Assembly (NCBI GenBank): GCA_947647505.1
Contig: CANSKO010000012.1
Location: forward strand, 1 to 64,000
DNA: 64,000 bases
From: an uncultured Roseburia sp.
GTDB taxonomy: Bacteria; Bacillota; Clostridia; Lachnospirales; Lachnospiraceae
Reading direction: 5' to 3'
The first letter of the stretch is position 1; every line of letters starts with the position of its first letter. A program made the translations under genes and the position numbers. Shown one piece after another: positions 45,501-53,994 of the stretch. Below the pieces are notes generated by a model that made no database searches, was not told the DNA's origin, and saw only the letters and a list, made by a program, of their open reading frames with translations.

Positions 45501-48500
45501 GCACGCAGGCGTATCTCGACGGCGTACGCGTAATCGCAAACAGAAATACAGGATTTTTAAGCGGTATCAGCAATATGACGCATGCGCAGGTTGGATCGGT
45601 TTACAGAGGAGAAGGCGATTTGCCGACGTTCCCGTTCAGCGGCGAGATCAATCTGGCGCAGGTAACGTTTGAAGCATTGAACGAAGATCAGGTGGCGCAG
45701 CTTCATGCGGCGACGACGGCGGATGCGGCGGAACTTCCGGCAGATGCAGTGAAAACGGATGATCTGGAATTGTTTGCGGCAGGGGAAGGCGAAGAGGTTT
45801 CCTATACCATGCCAGGATTGCTGACGACAGAAAATAATACGTTGATTGCGGTGGCTGATATGCATCAGCTGGTGTCGGATGGATATGGAAGCAGGGATAC
45901 TGTAATCCGCAGAAGCGCAGACGGCGTGACATGGGGCGATATGCAGAAAGTATTTGACCAGCCGGATGGCGAGCTGATGAGCTCGTTTACGACGGAGCCT
46001 GTCCTGTTCCGCGGCGCAGGCAACCGGGTGCATATGATAGCGACGCTTTATCCCGAATCGCAGGGAGCGTCTGCAACCGGACTGATCGAGAAAGGAACCG
46101 GATTTAAGAAGGTTGGCGATAAGCTGTATCCCATCCTGCGGGATTACCCGAACAGCAGCATGGCAAATCTGGAATATACGGCAGAGTATACCATTCGGGA
46201 AAATGGCGTCGTTTATGATGAAGCGGGCAACGCAACGACATATGCGGTCGAAAATTATCTGGGCGGAGAAAACGCCGGAAGACTGACGCGTGACGGAGAG
46301 GATGCAGGAAACATTTATATTTATACGGGAGAAAACGCCGGAGAATTGAAGATGCCGCGCGTGGCAAGCCTTGTGACCTGCTACAGCGACGATCATGGCG
46401 CAACATGGACGGGATATCAGAATATTACCGGCATGGTAAAAGAAGACTGGATGAAATTTATTACGGCAGGACCCGGAACGGGAATTCGTCTGGGACATCA
46501 GACGGATACGACGAAGAACGGACGCCTGATCGTGCCGGTCTGCTATACAAACGGCAGCGGCGCATATTCTTATAATGCAAGCGTAATTTACAGTGACGAT
46601 AACGGGGCGACCTGGAAGATGTCAACGTCGCCGGTTGTAGGAACGGGAGCGGCTACGCTTGAAGAGATTCAGGCAGGATCATTCCGTGACGCTGCGCTTC
46701 GTGAATCGCAGATTGTAGAGATGAACGATGGCACACTGAAGCTGTTCAGCAGAAATTACAGCGGAGAGCTGAAAGTGTCTACAGGAACGGCGACGGATAA
46801 CGGCATTGAGTGGTCGAAGATTGAAACGACGCAGATTCGTGACAGAGGAGCGGCAATTTCCGTTATCCATGCACCGGCTGCAGTGGATGGAAAAGAAGCG
46901 GTCATTCTTTCAACGCCGCTTGGACCAGATACGAACAATGGTTATGTTTACGTCGGACTGTATAACAGTGCGGATGGATCGTTTGACTGGAAGTATTCAC
47001 AGAAGATTAAGAGCGGCGTATTTGCCAACTCCAGCTTAAGCCTGTTTGGAACGGGAAGCGTTGGCGCTTTGTATGCGGGATCGAACAATGGCATTGCCTT
47101 TACGTCGATGAACATGGCATGGCTGACGGCTCCGAAGAAACAGCCGTTTACGGCTCCTGCGATTTCTGACATTACATTGAACAGAGAGGGCAGCCGTCTT
47201 GTGTTTACGGTAACGCTGACAGCGGCGGCAATCAAGAAAGGCGCTCCGACGCTGAAGCTGAAAATCGACGGGGCGGATGCGAATGCAGCTTATGTATCCG
47301 GCAATGCGACAAATACATGGGTGTTTGCGTACACGCTGACGGAGGCTCAGGCAGAGGCGGAGACCGCAGTGGCTTCCAATATCGAAGTGACAGGCTTTGC
47401 ACAGGGCGCCGGAGGCGCTGCGCTGGTAAATGGAAAAGAATATGAATTTTCGCTTTCCGTTGCGGCGATCTTTGGACAGCTGCAGACCAGACTGGAGACG
47501 TTGAAGACATATTACGATTCCAATGGTAAAGGCTATACGCAGGAGAGCTGGAATGCATTTAAGCTGGCGTATGAAAATGCGCAGAAAGCCATTACAGATA
47601 ATCTGCAGGATAAGGCGGAATTGCAGAGGCTTCTGGATGCTCTGAACGCGGCTGTTTTAGTGCCGGATGAGACGATGACGCCGGAACAGCTCCGGGAGAT
47701 AATTGAACGGCAGCTGCTGGCATTTGAATCAATCTATAATACGAATGGCGAAGGCTATACAGAAGTGAGCTGGAATGCATTTAAAAACGCGTATGAAGCG
47801 GCGGAAGCGGCTCTGGATGAAGAACTGGATGATCTGGACCTTTTGAATGAGATTCTGGATAATTTGAATACAGCGAAAGAACAACTGGACAGGGACGACG
47901 GTGAAGAGCCAGGACCGGATGACGTATTGGACGCTTTGAAAAAAGCGCTTGAGGAATTTGAAGAGGAATACAATACGAACGGCGAAGGATATGACCCGGA
48001 GAAATGGGAGGCGTTTGAAAAGGCATATGAAGCAGCGCAGGATGCTATCCGGAATAATGTGACGGATACGGCGCGTTTACAGAAGCTGTTAAAAGATTTG
48101 CAGGAAGCGCAGAAAAATCTGGGCGAGCGTCCTGGAACCACAGAGCCGGGCCCGATTACGAAGCCGGATCCGGACGAAAAACCGGGACCGGGAGATACGA
48201 CGCCTCCGGGAGGCAATACTCCACAGCCGACAGCCGTGAAGCTTGCGGCTCCGGAAATTGCATCGCTGAAGGCAGTGGCGGAGAAGAAGGCAATGGGCGT
48301 TAAGATCACGGTACAGCCGGTGACGGGCGCAGATTCCTATACGGTATATCGCCTTGCAAATGGCAAGACGACAGAAATCGGCAATGCCGGCGCATCTGGA
48401 GTGATTTACGACCAGAATCCGGTCAGCAAAAAGGAAATGAGCTATTACGCAGTTGCGAAATCGGCAGATCCGAACTATACGGCAAGCGATAATGGCGCGG

Positions 48501-48787
48501 CGAAAAAGATTAAGCTCACAGCGTCTGTTAAGAAGCTGAAAGCAAAACAGAGTGGAAAACGAGTGCGTATTTCCTACAAGAAGTTAAAAGGCGCAAAGAA
48601 ATACTACATTTACCGTTCGATGAAGCCCGCGGAGGGATTTGTCAGAATCGGAGCAACGAAGAAAACGAGCTTTATCGATAAGAAAGCGAAGAAAGGCAAG
48701 ACGTATTATTACAGAGTCGTTGTGAAGACGAAGAAGGGATTCAGCGGTTACGCAGCATCCAAAGCGGTGAAGATGAAAAAGAAATAA
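39599..48787 (+). CDS. Giant secreted multidomain glycan-active protein (LamG, SGNH esterase, sialidase-like, FIVAR, FN3-like)
   Basis: 3062 aa from the ATG at 39599. A signal peptide (MKSGTGKRFMALLLAAVLTI..., cut near AYA-DT) leads to LamG-like domains (~67-244, ~434-660), a degenerate SGNH-like domain (~760-990, LFGGG where GDS is expected), an intact SGNH esterase (~1090-1304: FMGDSIT, GTNDAG, SLHPG), LamG-like domains (~1547-1747, ~1840-2030), a sialidase-fold domain (~2063-2510) with three Asp-boxes (RRSADGVTWG, YSDDHGATW, YSDDNGATW), three FIVAR repeats (~2624-2840), a Pro/Gly/Glu linker and FN3-like units. No LPxTG anchor. The likely role is trimming O-acetylated or sialylated mucin glycans. 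The sialidase site appears altered: YTMPG replaces YRIPG, and the Tyr nucleophile position reads FANSSL. Confidence 0.85.
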   Translation: MKSGTGKRFMALLLAAVLTICGIEFPPVNAYADTVETGDEEGSQVVGDITTIAPDETLLTYGSKGLDDGILGDVPDITSVEDLAFANDLESFHITMMVKYDTVTANDNQRYALFTLENDDGEFVTLWHNPKLNNGQGRLILSYKVDGSSFSNYYSKPAYAMSAGAWHKLSFSFAKRTSGNTDGCFIAIDGVTGDQGHNFASVNTYLAKKNTSKIRIGKKAEAETGINNFPGSIKYVECSSKKYDSAGTLAKNNDVPEALKNTFDQYVEANGDYEQDVYSASLYQQYATALENAQLVKENASAKEWEICTAYDPLKAAVDALIAAGPNSKPVAKPNVAIPLLSGRDVEIYAKDIATDADGDDMRIVEASLTNASEDRDKLSIAMLSDGTGIKVEVPDGATLPDGEKINITAKVFDGSGDESTDSVSVSFDVEYKQDGSLQLEYDLSKKDFNPKGEETFEVFSPSFGDIKKLSQMGDSLAISITLKFDASKMEGGNNNAYRLMEIADSANNYSEVEDNNGNQGNNPKSTLAVLLQPDISRLYFSTGAWLGSTAWQLQFGGSIVDNQYHTLTLLVDATNGIRALLDGKAAQSSTSDQNGNNKTNNMAYMKGFFGAPDPAATQYEDWRRKIDTITIGGLSQYSCQRHTAYKKFGGTIQSVVISDGAESAQSAHNTYGIKQARSSCTGLSEVIAEADALQDTVEADVWQTFVESDVYKRAKGTLATTHAADFYNNGSAIVSDLRSEIVRIKNAAFSGFGSEVAGMFDAAGDNTWLFGGGVETQGRFSEIGGMRNYVGQFEEHIRWGEASSGTNNTEIHRQRFMTNVGRTGYNAQKFDEKLDDYLKALSPKAVSYLVGPEDYSGVGSTGETAINSFKLAIQGIVDKALAVRDNTGIAVIQLPHAVSDTEVNGNVEEYAEAAKAALLEYVEKEGNADKKGRIVMVDHFSQTNDASFQTNNLTDDLLNGKGHRALAMQLSNATLGNTTSFPTLMSWEEESAPETYLKDVRPEVTAEAGGKLSVVIPDNEDTTGKTSWKYTLEVEDMEISGEAAEAEGRTLMIDELPEGREYTLCLQSSDGKVQLAKAYGRITAGEKGGAKELNELQEAIRAKVDADEALTWLFMGDSITHAAAHTYGYDGIAQTFEKYIKDDLGRTDDIVINTAVSSASTQSILDNIENRLNRYTPDIVSIMIGTNDAGSATNAATYETNLRAIVTAIREKNPDARIIFRTPTPSTGKANALENQGYLAAMKRVAEEDGEILYIDQYTEWTAEAKVFPYLLAGTNTFDYGNSLHPGTLGQLRMARQFIRECGLSTDTKIANLSYKNPNYVEEKVENLTPEMVAGKTRAALEEDMIAKLAEGREALGSVEVTLTDETNHRTYRKTRRSDSAERFILNHLANTDNRTYKLSIVGTAKAAVNNKAKKYTFTGKDVLLSSQNEALPFMVEMTPAFDTYLNTWTGGTTVGTLREGAAAQDGTYRFEFVDGNNDNEEFTIEGNLLKVKSGLEEHRTYKVDLAAVNENDGARSQTGRFEIKTLATLEAIRKEARDAFADDQSALDLDLSDVVFNGSNSLNLADENGAWYQNGDYLKVLNNLREKTTGGTIIYQFRAANNVSQGLIFSTGNGQNDNNAMAFGMDGGNVRGKFRTKASGLVGNFGEGGKVDDAQWHTVAISFDTTIGTYQNQILLSVDGSSNVFPTDWWRDNWQSWFNVNPENVITHFEIGGGSFSAIENRMPAFNGNISFLTITDDIYSEEELKYLSQTPLISGEQTVSIDGTQVSVSEGAHYTASAVTSGAAQGSSFTLTTDAGYLFDDETSVRIANGTALGIVTQESSVSANGRQLTVTFSTQPWRTDTVFETGELTFANGATADGEAAVEKAVIEEKLGNMRRGSITVRYKLSAEAAASRERIALFGASNGNPNGYASFYIVPSTGTIGYEIRNQEEGAGESTTVNADSNPQEDIKNTNWHTITYIFDASGTQAYLDGVRVIANRNTGFLSGISNMTHAQVGSVYRGEGDLPTFPFSGEINLAQVTFEALNEDQVAQLHAATTADAAELPADAVKTDDLELFAAGEGEEVSYTMPGLLTTENNTLIAVADMHQLVSDGYGSRDTVIRRSADGVTWGDMQKVFDQPDGELMSSFTTEPVLFRGAGNRVHMIATLYPESQGASATGLIEKGTGFKKVGDKLYPILRDYPNSSMANLEYTAEYTIRENGVVYDEAGNATTYAVENYLGGENAGRLTRDGEDAGNIYIYTGENAGELKMPRVASLVTCYSDDHGATWTGYQNITGMVKEDWMKFITAGPGTGIRLGHQTDTTKNGRLIVPVCYTNGSGAYSYNASVIYSDDNGATWKMSTSPVVGTGAATLEEIQAGSFRDAALRESQIVEMNDGTLKLFSRNYSGELKVSTGTATDNGIEWSKIETTQIRDRGAAISVIHAPAAVDGKEAVILSTPLGPDTNNGYVYVGLYNSADGSFDWKYSQKIKSGVFANSSLSLFGTGSVGALYAGSNNGIAFTSMNMAWLTAPKKQPFTAPAISDITLNREGSRLVFTVTLTAAAIKKGAPTLKLKIDGADANAAYVSGNATNTWVFAYTLTEAQAEAETAVASNIEVTGFAQGAGGAALVNGKEYEFSLSVAAIFGQLQTRLETLKTYYDSNGKGYTQESWNAFKLAYENAQKAITDNLQDKAELQRLLDALNAAVLVPDETMTPEQLREIIERQLLAFESIYNTNGEGYTEVSWNAFKNAYEAAEAALDEELDDLDLLNEILDNLNTAKEQLDRDDGEEPGPDDVLDALKKALEEFEEEYNTNGEGYDPEKWEAFEKAYEAAQDAIRNNVTDTARLQKLLKDLQEAQKNLGERPGTTEPGPITKPDPDEKPGPGDTTPPGGNTPQPTAVKLAAPEIASLKAVAEKKAMGVKITVQPVTGADSYTVYRLANGKTTEIGNAGASGVIYDQNPVSKKEMSYYAVAKSADPNYTASDNGAAKKIKLTASVKKLKAKQSGKRVRISYKKLKGAKKYYIYRSMKPAEGFVRIGATKKTSFIDKKAKKGKTYYYRVVVKTKKGFSGYAASKAVKMKKK
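47470..48125 (+). repeat. Three tandem FIVAR-domain repeats in the giant protein gene
   Basis: Three ~70-codon units share the patterns YYDSNGKGYTQESWNAFKLA, YNTNGEGYTEVSWNAFKNA and YNTNGEGYDPEKWEAFEKA, each ending in a Leu-rich helix. FIVAR units are three-helix stalks or sugar-binding modules in secreted Gram-positive enzymes. Confidence 0.8.
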
Positions 48788-48799
48788 GAGACATACGAA

Positions 48800-48830
48800 A
48801 AAGGGAGCTTCGGCTCCCTTTTTTGCGTCC
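48800..48830 (+). terminator. Terminator of the giant protein gene
   Basis: AAAAAGGGAGC-TTC-GGCTCCCTTTTTT is a perfect stem with a three-base loop and a T run, 10 bases after the stop. Confidence 0.85.
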
Positions 48831-48906
48831 TGCCGCTGCTTGACAGAAAAACAGAAGAAAGATATAATAAAAAATACCACGAAAGAATATATGGAGCGGA
48901 AATATT

Positions 48907-49533
48907 ATGAAAAAGATGACGCGTGAAGAGAAAACCCAATATCTGCTGGCGGAGATGAGGCAGAAGATGGAAGAGGGCGGCGGCATTTTAAAGACGAGCC
49001 AGATTACGTCGCTTGGCGTGGATTACCGGAGGATTCTGGCGTGGACGAAAGACGGCACGCTAAAGCGGGTCAAGAATGGATATTATGCATGCGGCGATCG
49101 GGAAGCTTCCGAAGAAGAGCTGATTCTGGGGATGTTTCCGGATGCCGTGCTTTGTCTGGAGAGCGCGCTGTATTATCATCATTATATCAGCCAGAGGCCT
49201 TACGAGTGGCATCTTGCGGTAGATAAGAATACGTCAAAATCCAGATTTCATATCAAGTATCCTCTGGTGCAGCCGTATTATACGGAGCCAGATGCATTGC
49301 AGCTTGGCGTGACGGAAATTCCGTTTGCAGATGGCAAAATAAAGATATACACGAAAGAGCGCATGCTTTGCGACTGTCTGAAATTTGAAGAAAAGCTGGA
49401 TCGGGATATCTACAAGCGTGCGCTGCTGTCCTATATTGCAGATGGGACAAAGGATATTGCGGAGCTTTTGCGCATTGCCAGAGCGCGCAGGGTTTTGCAA
49501 AAGGTGCAAAACATCATTGGGGTCTGGCTGTAG
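48907..49533 (+). CDS. AbiEi-like antitoxin (type IV toxin-antitoxin)
   Basis: A 208-aa protein. The N-terminal winged helix (about 15-60: GGILKTSQITSLGVDYRRIL, LKRVKNGYYAC) and the C-terminal domain with ALCLESALYYHHYISQRP-type and ERMLCDCLKFEEKLD patterns are characteristic of AbiEi. AbiEi represses its own operon and neutralises the AbiEii nucleotidyltransferase. The stop is 29 bases before the partner gene. It probably functions in phage abortive infection or plasmid/locus maintenance. Confidence 0.87.
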   Translation: MKKMTREEKTQYLLAEMRQKMEEGGGILKTSQITSLGVDYRRILAWTKDGTLKRVKNGYYACGDREASEEELILGMFPDAVLCLESALYYHHYISQRPYEWHLAVDKNTSKSRFHIKYPLVQPYYTEPDALQLGVTEIPFADGKIKIYTKERMLCDCLKFEEKLDRDIYKRALLSYIADGTKDIAELLRIARARRVLQKVQNIIGVWL

Positions 49534-49562
49534 GAAAAGAAAACGGCGTAGAGGTGCATAGG

Positions 49563-50456
49563 ATGCTGCAGTGTGAAGAATGGAATTATGAAAAGCTTCT
49601 GCAAAAGTCAAAGGAGATGGGACTGCCGTTTGCAAAGCTGCTTGGCGGCGCAGTTCTGGAAGAGGCGGTACGGCGGATTGGCGCGTCGGAATATGGCGCG
49701 CGGCTTCGATTGAAAAACAGCGACGTGCTGGGCAGGGAGCAATACGAACGAAAGCTTACGCTGCATCTGGAATATGCCTGTGTGGTTGGCAGGGAGCAGG
49801 AAGAAATGGAGGATGCGGCCATTCTAAAGGAGCTTTCGAACGGGTTGTTTTTGGATGTGTTTGGAGCAAATAAGGCATATGGCGTAACGTTTGCGCAGAA
49901 AGGGAGCGTGCGGAAAGGACGCCTGTCCTTACAGCTTCTGGCGCAGATTTCGGAATGGAAAGCGCCGATTGTCGTTTCCATATGTTTACAGCGAAAAGAG
50001 ATGTCTCCGCAGAAAGAGAGCATTTGCAGTCTGCTGTCTCCGGACAGTCGCATTTTCTATTATGAAAACCCCAAAGAGGAAGTTTTGAGAGAGCGGTTTA
50101 TGGAGATTGTCACAAAGCTGGAGCTGATACAGAATATCGGCGCGTATTATGACGTTTACCGGATACTGGAAGGAAGCGTCGATGGCAGAAAGGTTGCGGA
50201 AGCGATCGGGAAGCAATGCGAATCGTCTCTGGCTGCAAAAGAGCCGTCTCTGCTTGCGGTGATTGCAGCGTATGCGGATTATTCCTACATGAAGAAGAAA
50301 TGGAAGGTCTTTTTGCGTTCGATGCACGGCGCGGGACCGTCGTGGGAAGAGGCGGTGGCGCGATTTATTGGCTTTTTTGGTCCTGTCTGGGAGGCTGTTG
50401 CAGGGGATTATGTATTTTTCGGTGACTGGATGCCGGAATTGAATCGTTTTTTATAG
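49563..50456 (+). CDS. AbiEii-like nucleotidyltransferase (degenerate), partner of AbiEi
   Basis: About 297 aa from the ATG at 49563 (AGAGG 7 bases upstream; a GTG at 49554 is the alternative). FAKLLGGAVLEEAVRRIG corresponds to the GG motif of AbiEii/DUF1814 toxins, and KLELIQNIGAYYDVYRILEG resembles their C-terminal R-D-x-Y-D-L block. The metal-binding D-x-D expected after the GG motif reads LRLKNSDVLG, with only one acidic residue, so catalysis may be lost or altered. Assignment rests largely on its position behind AbiEi. Confidence 0.6.
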   Translation: MLQCEEWNYEKLLQKSKEMGLPFAKLLGGAVLEEAVRRIGASEYGARLRLKNSDVLGREQYERKLTLHLEYACVVGREQEEMEDAAILKELSNGLFLDVFGANKAYGVTFAQKGSVRKGRLSLQLLAQISEWKAPIVVSICLQRKEMSPQKESICSLLSPDSRIFYYENPKEEVLRERFMEIVTKLELIQNIGAYYDVYRILEGSVDGRKVAEAIGKQCESSLAAKEPSLLAVIAAYADYSYMKKKWKVFLRSMHGAGPSWEEAVARFIGFFGPVWEAVAGDYVFFGDWMPELNRFL

Positions 50457-50466
50457 GGAGTGCGGC

Positions 50467-51894
50467 ATGCTTGACATAACATTACTGGAATATGCAGACA
50501 GCGGCATCTACCCGTTTCATATGCCGGGGCACAAACGGCGTCCGATGTTTATCGACAATCCATATCGCATGGACATTACGGAGATCGACGGTTTTGACAA
50601 CCTTCATGCGCCGCAGGGCATTCTGAAAGAGGCGCAGATGCGTGCGGCCGCGCTGTATGGCGCGGAAAGAAGCTATTATCTTGTAAACGGCAGCACATGC
50701 GGCAATCTGGCCGCGATATCGGCGGCTGTAAAGCCTGGCGGAAGACTTTTAATGGCGCGCGGCGCGCATAAATCCGTTTATCATGCAGTCTGTCTGCGCG
50801 GGATTTCAACGGTTTATTTACAGCCCCAAATGACGGAATTTGGCATTTTGGGCGCAGTGGACGCGCAGGAAGTTGCGCGCGCGCTTTTGGAGGAGGAGAA
50901 CATCGACGCGGTTTTACTGACGTCACCGACGTATGAGGGCGTCGTAAGCGATATTGCTTCGATTGCAGACGTTGTGCATGCGCATGGAATCCCGCTGCTT
51001 GTAGACGAAGCGCATGGCGCGCACTTTGGTCTGCATCCGGCGTTTCCGGAAACGGCGGCGCGCCTGGGCGCAGACGTCGTCGTGCAGAGCATGCACAAGG
51101 TTCTGCCGTCTCTGACGCAGACGGCGCTGCTGCATCTGTGCTCCGCACGCGTGGAGCCAAAGCAGATCGAGCGGTATCTTGGCATGTACCAGACGAGCTC
51201 TCCGTCGTATGTGCTGATGGCGGGAATGGAGCGCTGCATTCGATTTCTGCGGGAAGAAGGCGAAGCGCGCTTTTCGCGGTATCGAAATCGCCTGATGGAA
51301 TTTTATGAAAAAGCGGAAGGCCTGTCCGGACTTCATGTGATGCGCAGAGAAGATTTTACGGCAGAGGAAATTTATGATCTGGATCTGTCTAAAATCGTAA
51401 TTTCTGTAAAAAATACGAATATAAGCGGTGAAACGTTGTATCGGAAGCTTTTGAAAACGTACCGTTTGCAGATGGAGATGGCTTCCGGCGCGTTTGCGCT
51501 TGGCATGACGAGCATCATGGATACGCAGGAAGGATTTGACAGGTTATGCGAGGCGCTGTGGGAAATAGACGGCAGTCTGTCGCATGCGGCATGCAATAAC
51601 GATGTAAACGATCTGCTGCGCCGCCTGTATCGGCCGAAGAAGAAGGCATATGAGCCTGCGGAGGCCTTTAACCTTCCCACAGAGGAGGTGTCTTTTGACG
51701 CGGCGGTCGGCCGCGCGTCTGCGGATATGGCTTATTTGTATCCGCCGGGCGCGCCAATGCTTCTGCCCGGAGAAATCATCGACGCAGATGTGATAAAAAA
51801 TATGCGAAGCTGCAAAAAAATGCAGCTGAATTTGCAGGGAATTGCCGATATAACAAATGAAAGGGTTAACGTTGTCAAGTCACAGATACTATAG
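50467..51894 (+). CDS. Orn/Lys/Arg decarboxylase-family PLP enzyme (YaaO-like)
   Basis: A 475-aa fold-type I PLP enzyme of the short group III decarboxylases. PFHMPGHKRRPMF opens it; YYLVNGSTCGNLAAI, LVDEAHGAHFG (Asp contacting the pyridine N) and QSMHKVLPSLTQTALL (Schiff-base Lys) follow; the C-terminal part has YPPGAPMLLPGEII. It would decarboxylate arginine, lysine or ornithine for polyamine synthesis or acid resistance. In Bacillus the homologue yaaO heads the same gene order as here. Its end overlaps the upstream frame of the kinase gene. Confidence 0.9.
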   Translation: MLDITLLEYADSGIYPFHMPGHKRRPMFIDNPYRMDITEIDGFDNLHAPQGILKEAQMRAAALYGAERSYYLVNGSTCGNLAAISAAVKPGGRLLMARGAHKSVYHAVCLRGISTVYLQPQMTEFGILGAVDAQEVARALLEEENIDAVLLTSPTYEGVVSDIASIADVVHAHGIPLLVDEAHGAHFGLHPAFPETAARLGADVVVQSMHKVLPSLTQTALLHLCSARVEPKQIERYLGMYQTSSPSYVLMAGMERCIRFLREEGEARFSRYRNRLMEFYEKAEGLSGLHVMRREDFTAEEIYDLDLSKIVISVKNTNISGETLYRKLLKTYRLQMEMASGAFALGMTSIMDTQEGFDRLCEALWEIDGSLSHAACNNDVNDLLRRLYRPKKKAYEPAEAFNLPTEEVSFDAAVGRASADMAYLYPPGAPMLLPGEIIDADVIKNMRSCKKMQLNLQGIADITNERVNVVKSQIL

Positions 51895-51949
51895 TATACT
51901 AAAGAAAGACTGTAATTTGACCGTTAGGGAAGAGGGACGGTATTCAGGC

Positions 51950-52537
51950 ATGGGTAAACTATTCTGCATTATGGGAAAAAGCTCGTCCGGAAAGGATACG
52001 GTATATAAGGAGCTTTTCAAAAAGCATTCCAAAGAGCTTTCACGGGTTGTTCCTTATACGACGCGGCCGAGGCGTTTCGGGGAAACAGAAGGAATAGAAT
52101 ATTTTTTTGTGGACGAAGGGCGGCTTCTGGAACTTCTGGACGCGGATAAGGTCATCGAAGTCCGGGCATACCATACGGTAGACGGGATCTGGAAGTATTT
52201 TACCGCAGATGACGGCCAGATTGATCTGAATCGCCGGAGCTACCTTATGATAACGACGCTGGACGCCTATGCAAAGATCCGGGAGTATTACGGAGCGTCT
52301 CAGGCGCTGCCGGTGTATATAGAGGTGGAGGACGGACTTCGTCTGGAACGGGCGCTGCTGCGGGAGCGGATGCAGCCGGAGCCAAACTATGCAGAGCTTT
52401 GCAGAAGATTTCTGGCGGACGCAGAAGACTTCTCGGAAGAAAAGCTGATGGCTGCCGGAATCAAAAAGCGTTTTTGCAACAATAGCTTAAAGCAGGTCTG
52501 CGAGGAGACGGCGGCGTATATACGTTCATTTTTATAA
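51950..52537 (+). CDS. Guanylate-kinase-like protein
   Basis: About 195 aa from the ATG at 51950. P-loop [10 protein letters not shown], then the GMP-binding segment [20 protein letters not shown] matches guanylate kinases. [16 protein letters not shown] replaces the usual E-x-x-x-Y-G-x-x-Y-G segment, so activity may differ. In Bacillus the corresponding slot holds tmk (thymidylate kinase); a gmk-like gene here is a lineage-specific replacement. The housekeeping gmk may be elsewhere. Confidence 0.8.
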   Translation: MGKLFCIMGKSSSGKDTVYKELFKKHSKELSRVVPYTTRPRRFGETEGIEYFFVDEGRLLELLDADKVIEVRAYHTVDGIWKYFTADDGQIDLNRRSYLMITTLDAYAKIREYYGASQALPVYIEVEDGLRLERALLRERMQPEPNYAELCRRFLADAEDFSEEKLMAAGIKKRFCNNSLKQVCEETAAYIRSFL

Positions 52538-52551
52538 AAGGAGAAGATCGG

Positions 52552-52992
52552 ATGGAAATAAAGGTAAACGAAATGACGCCCGTAGCGACGGTTGACGCCG
52601 CTGCGAAAGCGCCGGAGGCGGATGGAAGCTTTAAGTTTACGTTGACGAGCGCGATTGGAGAAGCGCAGCTGCAGGAGCGGCTGACGGCGCTGCTGGATGA
52701 GATTACGAATCAGGGCGAGCGGATTGCGCAGCACATGGATATTCGGGATATGAAGAAATACAGAGGGCTTGTCAAGGATTTCTTAAACGAGGTTGTAAAC
52801 CGTTCGCATAAGTTTTCAAGGGAGAACTTTCTGGACCGGAGAGGACGCCACAGGGTATACGGGATTATACGGCTCGTGGATGAAAATCTGGACGCGCTGG
52901 CAAATGAGCTCGTAAAGGATGAGAAGGACCATCTTGGCATATTGGGAAAGATTGGCGAAATACAGGGACTGTTATTGGATATTTTTACATAA
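52552..52992 (+). CDS. yaaR: YaaR-family (DUF327) protein
   Basis: A 146-aa helical protein. [40 protein letters not shown] and [20 protein letters not shown] are the conserved DUF327 blocks. Its function is not established in any organism I know, but it is nearly always between tmk/gmk and holB in Firmicutes. Behind AAAGGAGAAG. Confidence 0.9.
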   Translation: MEIKVNEMTPVATVDAAAKAPEADGSFKFTLTSAIGEAQLQERLTALLDEITNQGERIAQHMDIRDMKKYRGLVKDFLNEVVNRSHKFSRENFLDRRGRHRVYGIIRLVDENLDALANELVKDEKDHLGILGKIGEIQGLLLDIFT

Positions 52993-53003
52993 AGGGGTAT
53001 GCG

Positions 53004-53993
53004 ATGAACGATTTTTCAAACATTATCGGACATGAAGACATAATAGAATATTTTCAGAATACGATTCGCATGGATAAAGTAAGCCATGCCTGTCTGTTGA
53101 ACGGTCCTGACAAGTCCGGCAAGATGCTTCTGGCCGAGGCGTATGCCGCCGCGCTGCAATGCGAGGCGCATGGGGAGGCCCCCTGCGGAACGTGTCGTTC
53201 GTGCAGACAGGCGGCCGGAAGAAACCAGCCGGACATTATTTATGTCACGCATGAGAAGCCAAATACGATAAGCGTAGACGACATTCGCAGACAGATCAAC
53301 GGCGACGTTATTTTGAAGCCCTATGGCAGCCGGTATAAGGTCTATATCGTGGATGAAGCGGAGAAGATGAACGTACAGGCGCAGAATGCGCTGTTAAAGA
53401 CGCTGGAAGAGCCGCCGGAATATGCCATCATACTGCTGCTTACGGCGAATGCCAATGCGCTTTTGACAACGCTGCTTTCCCGCTGTGTCCGACTGGATTT
53501 AAAAGCGGTCAGCGATGATAAAATTCGAAAATTTCTGATGGAAGCGGCGCAGGTCCCGGATTATCAGGCGGACGTCTGCACGGCGTTTGCGCAGGGAAAC
53601 GTCGGGAAGGCGCTTGCGCTCGCAGGATCGGAGCATTTTCATGAAATAAAAGAATCTGTTTTGCAGGCATTACGGCGCATTCATGATATGGAATTGTTTG
53701 AGCTGATGCAGGAGGTCCGGCAGATTGCGGCGTATAAGCTTGAAATTCAGGACTATTTTGATCTGATGATGATCTGGTATCGGGATGTGCTTTTATACAA
53801 AGCGACGGCGGATGTCAATAAGCTGGTATTTCGTGAAGAGGTTTATACGATTCAAAAGGCGGCAAGCCACAGCTCCTACAGCGGGATTGAGGCGGTGTTA
53901 AAGGCTTTGGAGAAAGCAAAGGCCCGCGTTTTGGCCAATGTGAATTTTGAACTTTTAATGGAGCTGTTATTGTTTACGATAAAGGAGAATTGA
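53004..53993 (+). CDS. holB: DNA polymerase III delta-prime subunit
   Basis: A 329-aa AAA+ clamp-loader subunit. Opening IIGHEDIIEYFQNTIRMDKV and HACLLNGPDKSGKMLLAEA (modified Walker A); a zinc module C-x8-C-x2-C-x2-C in CEAHGEAPCGTCRSC; then VYIVDEAEKMNVQAQNALLK and TLEEPPEYAIILLLT, and the sensor segment LLSRCVRLDL. It loads the beta clamp with tau/gamma and delta. One base separates it from ricT. Confidence 0.94.
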   Translation: MNDFSNIIGHEDIIEYFQNTIRMDKVSHACLLNGPDKSGKMLLAEAYAAALQCEAHGEAPCGTCRSCRQAAGRNQPDIIYVTHEKPNTISVDDIRRQINGDVILKPYGSRYKVYIVDEAEKMNVQAQNALLKTLEEPPEYAIILLLTANANALLTTLLSRCVRLDLKAVSDDKIRKFLMEAAQVPDYQADVCTAFAQGNVGKALALAGSEHFHEIKESVLQALRRIHDMELFELMQEVRQIAAYKLEIQDYFDLMMIWYRDVLLYKATADVNKLVFREEVYTIQKAASHSSYSGIEAVLKALEKAKARVLANVNFELLMELLLFTIKEN

Positions 53994-53994
53994 G

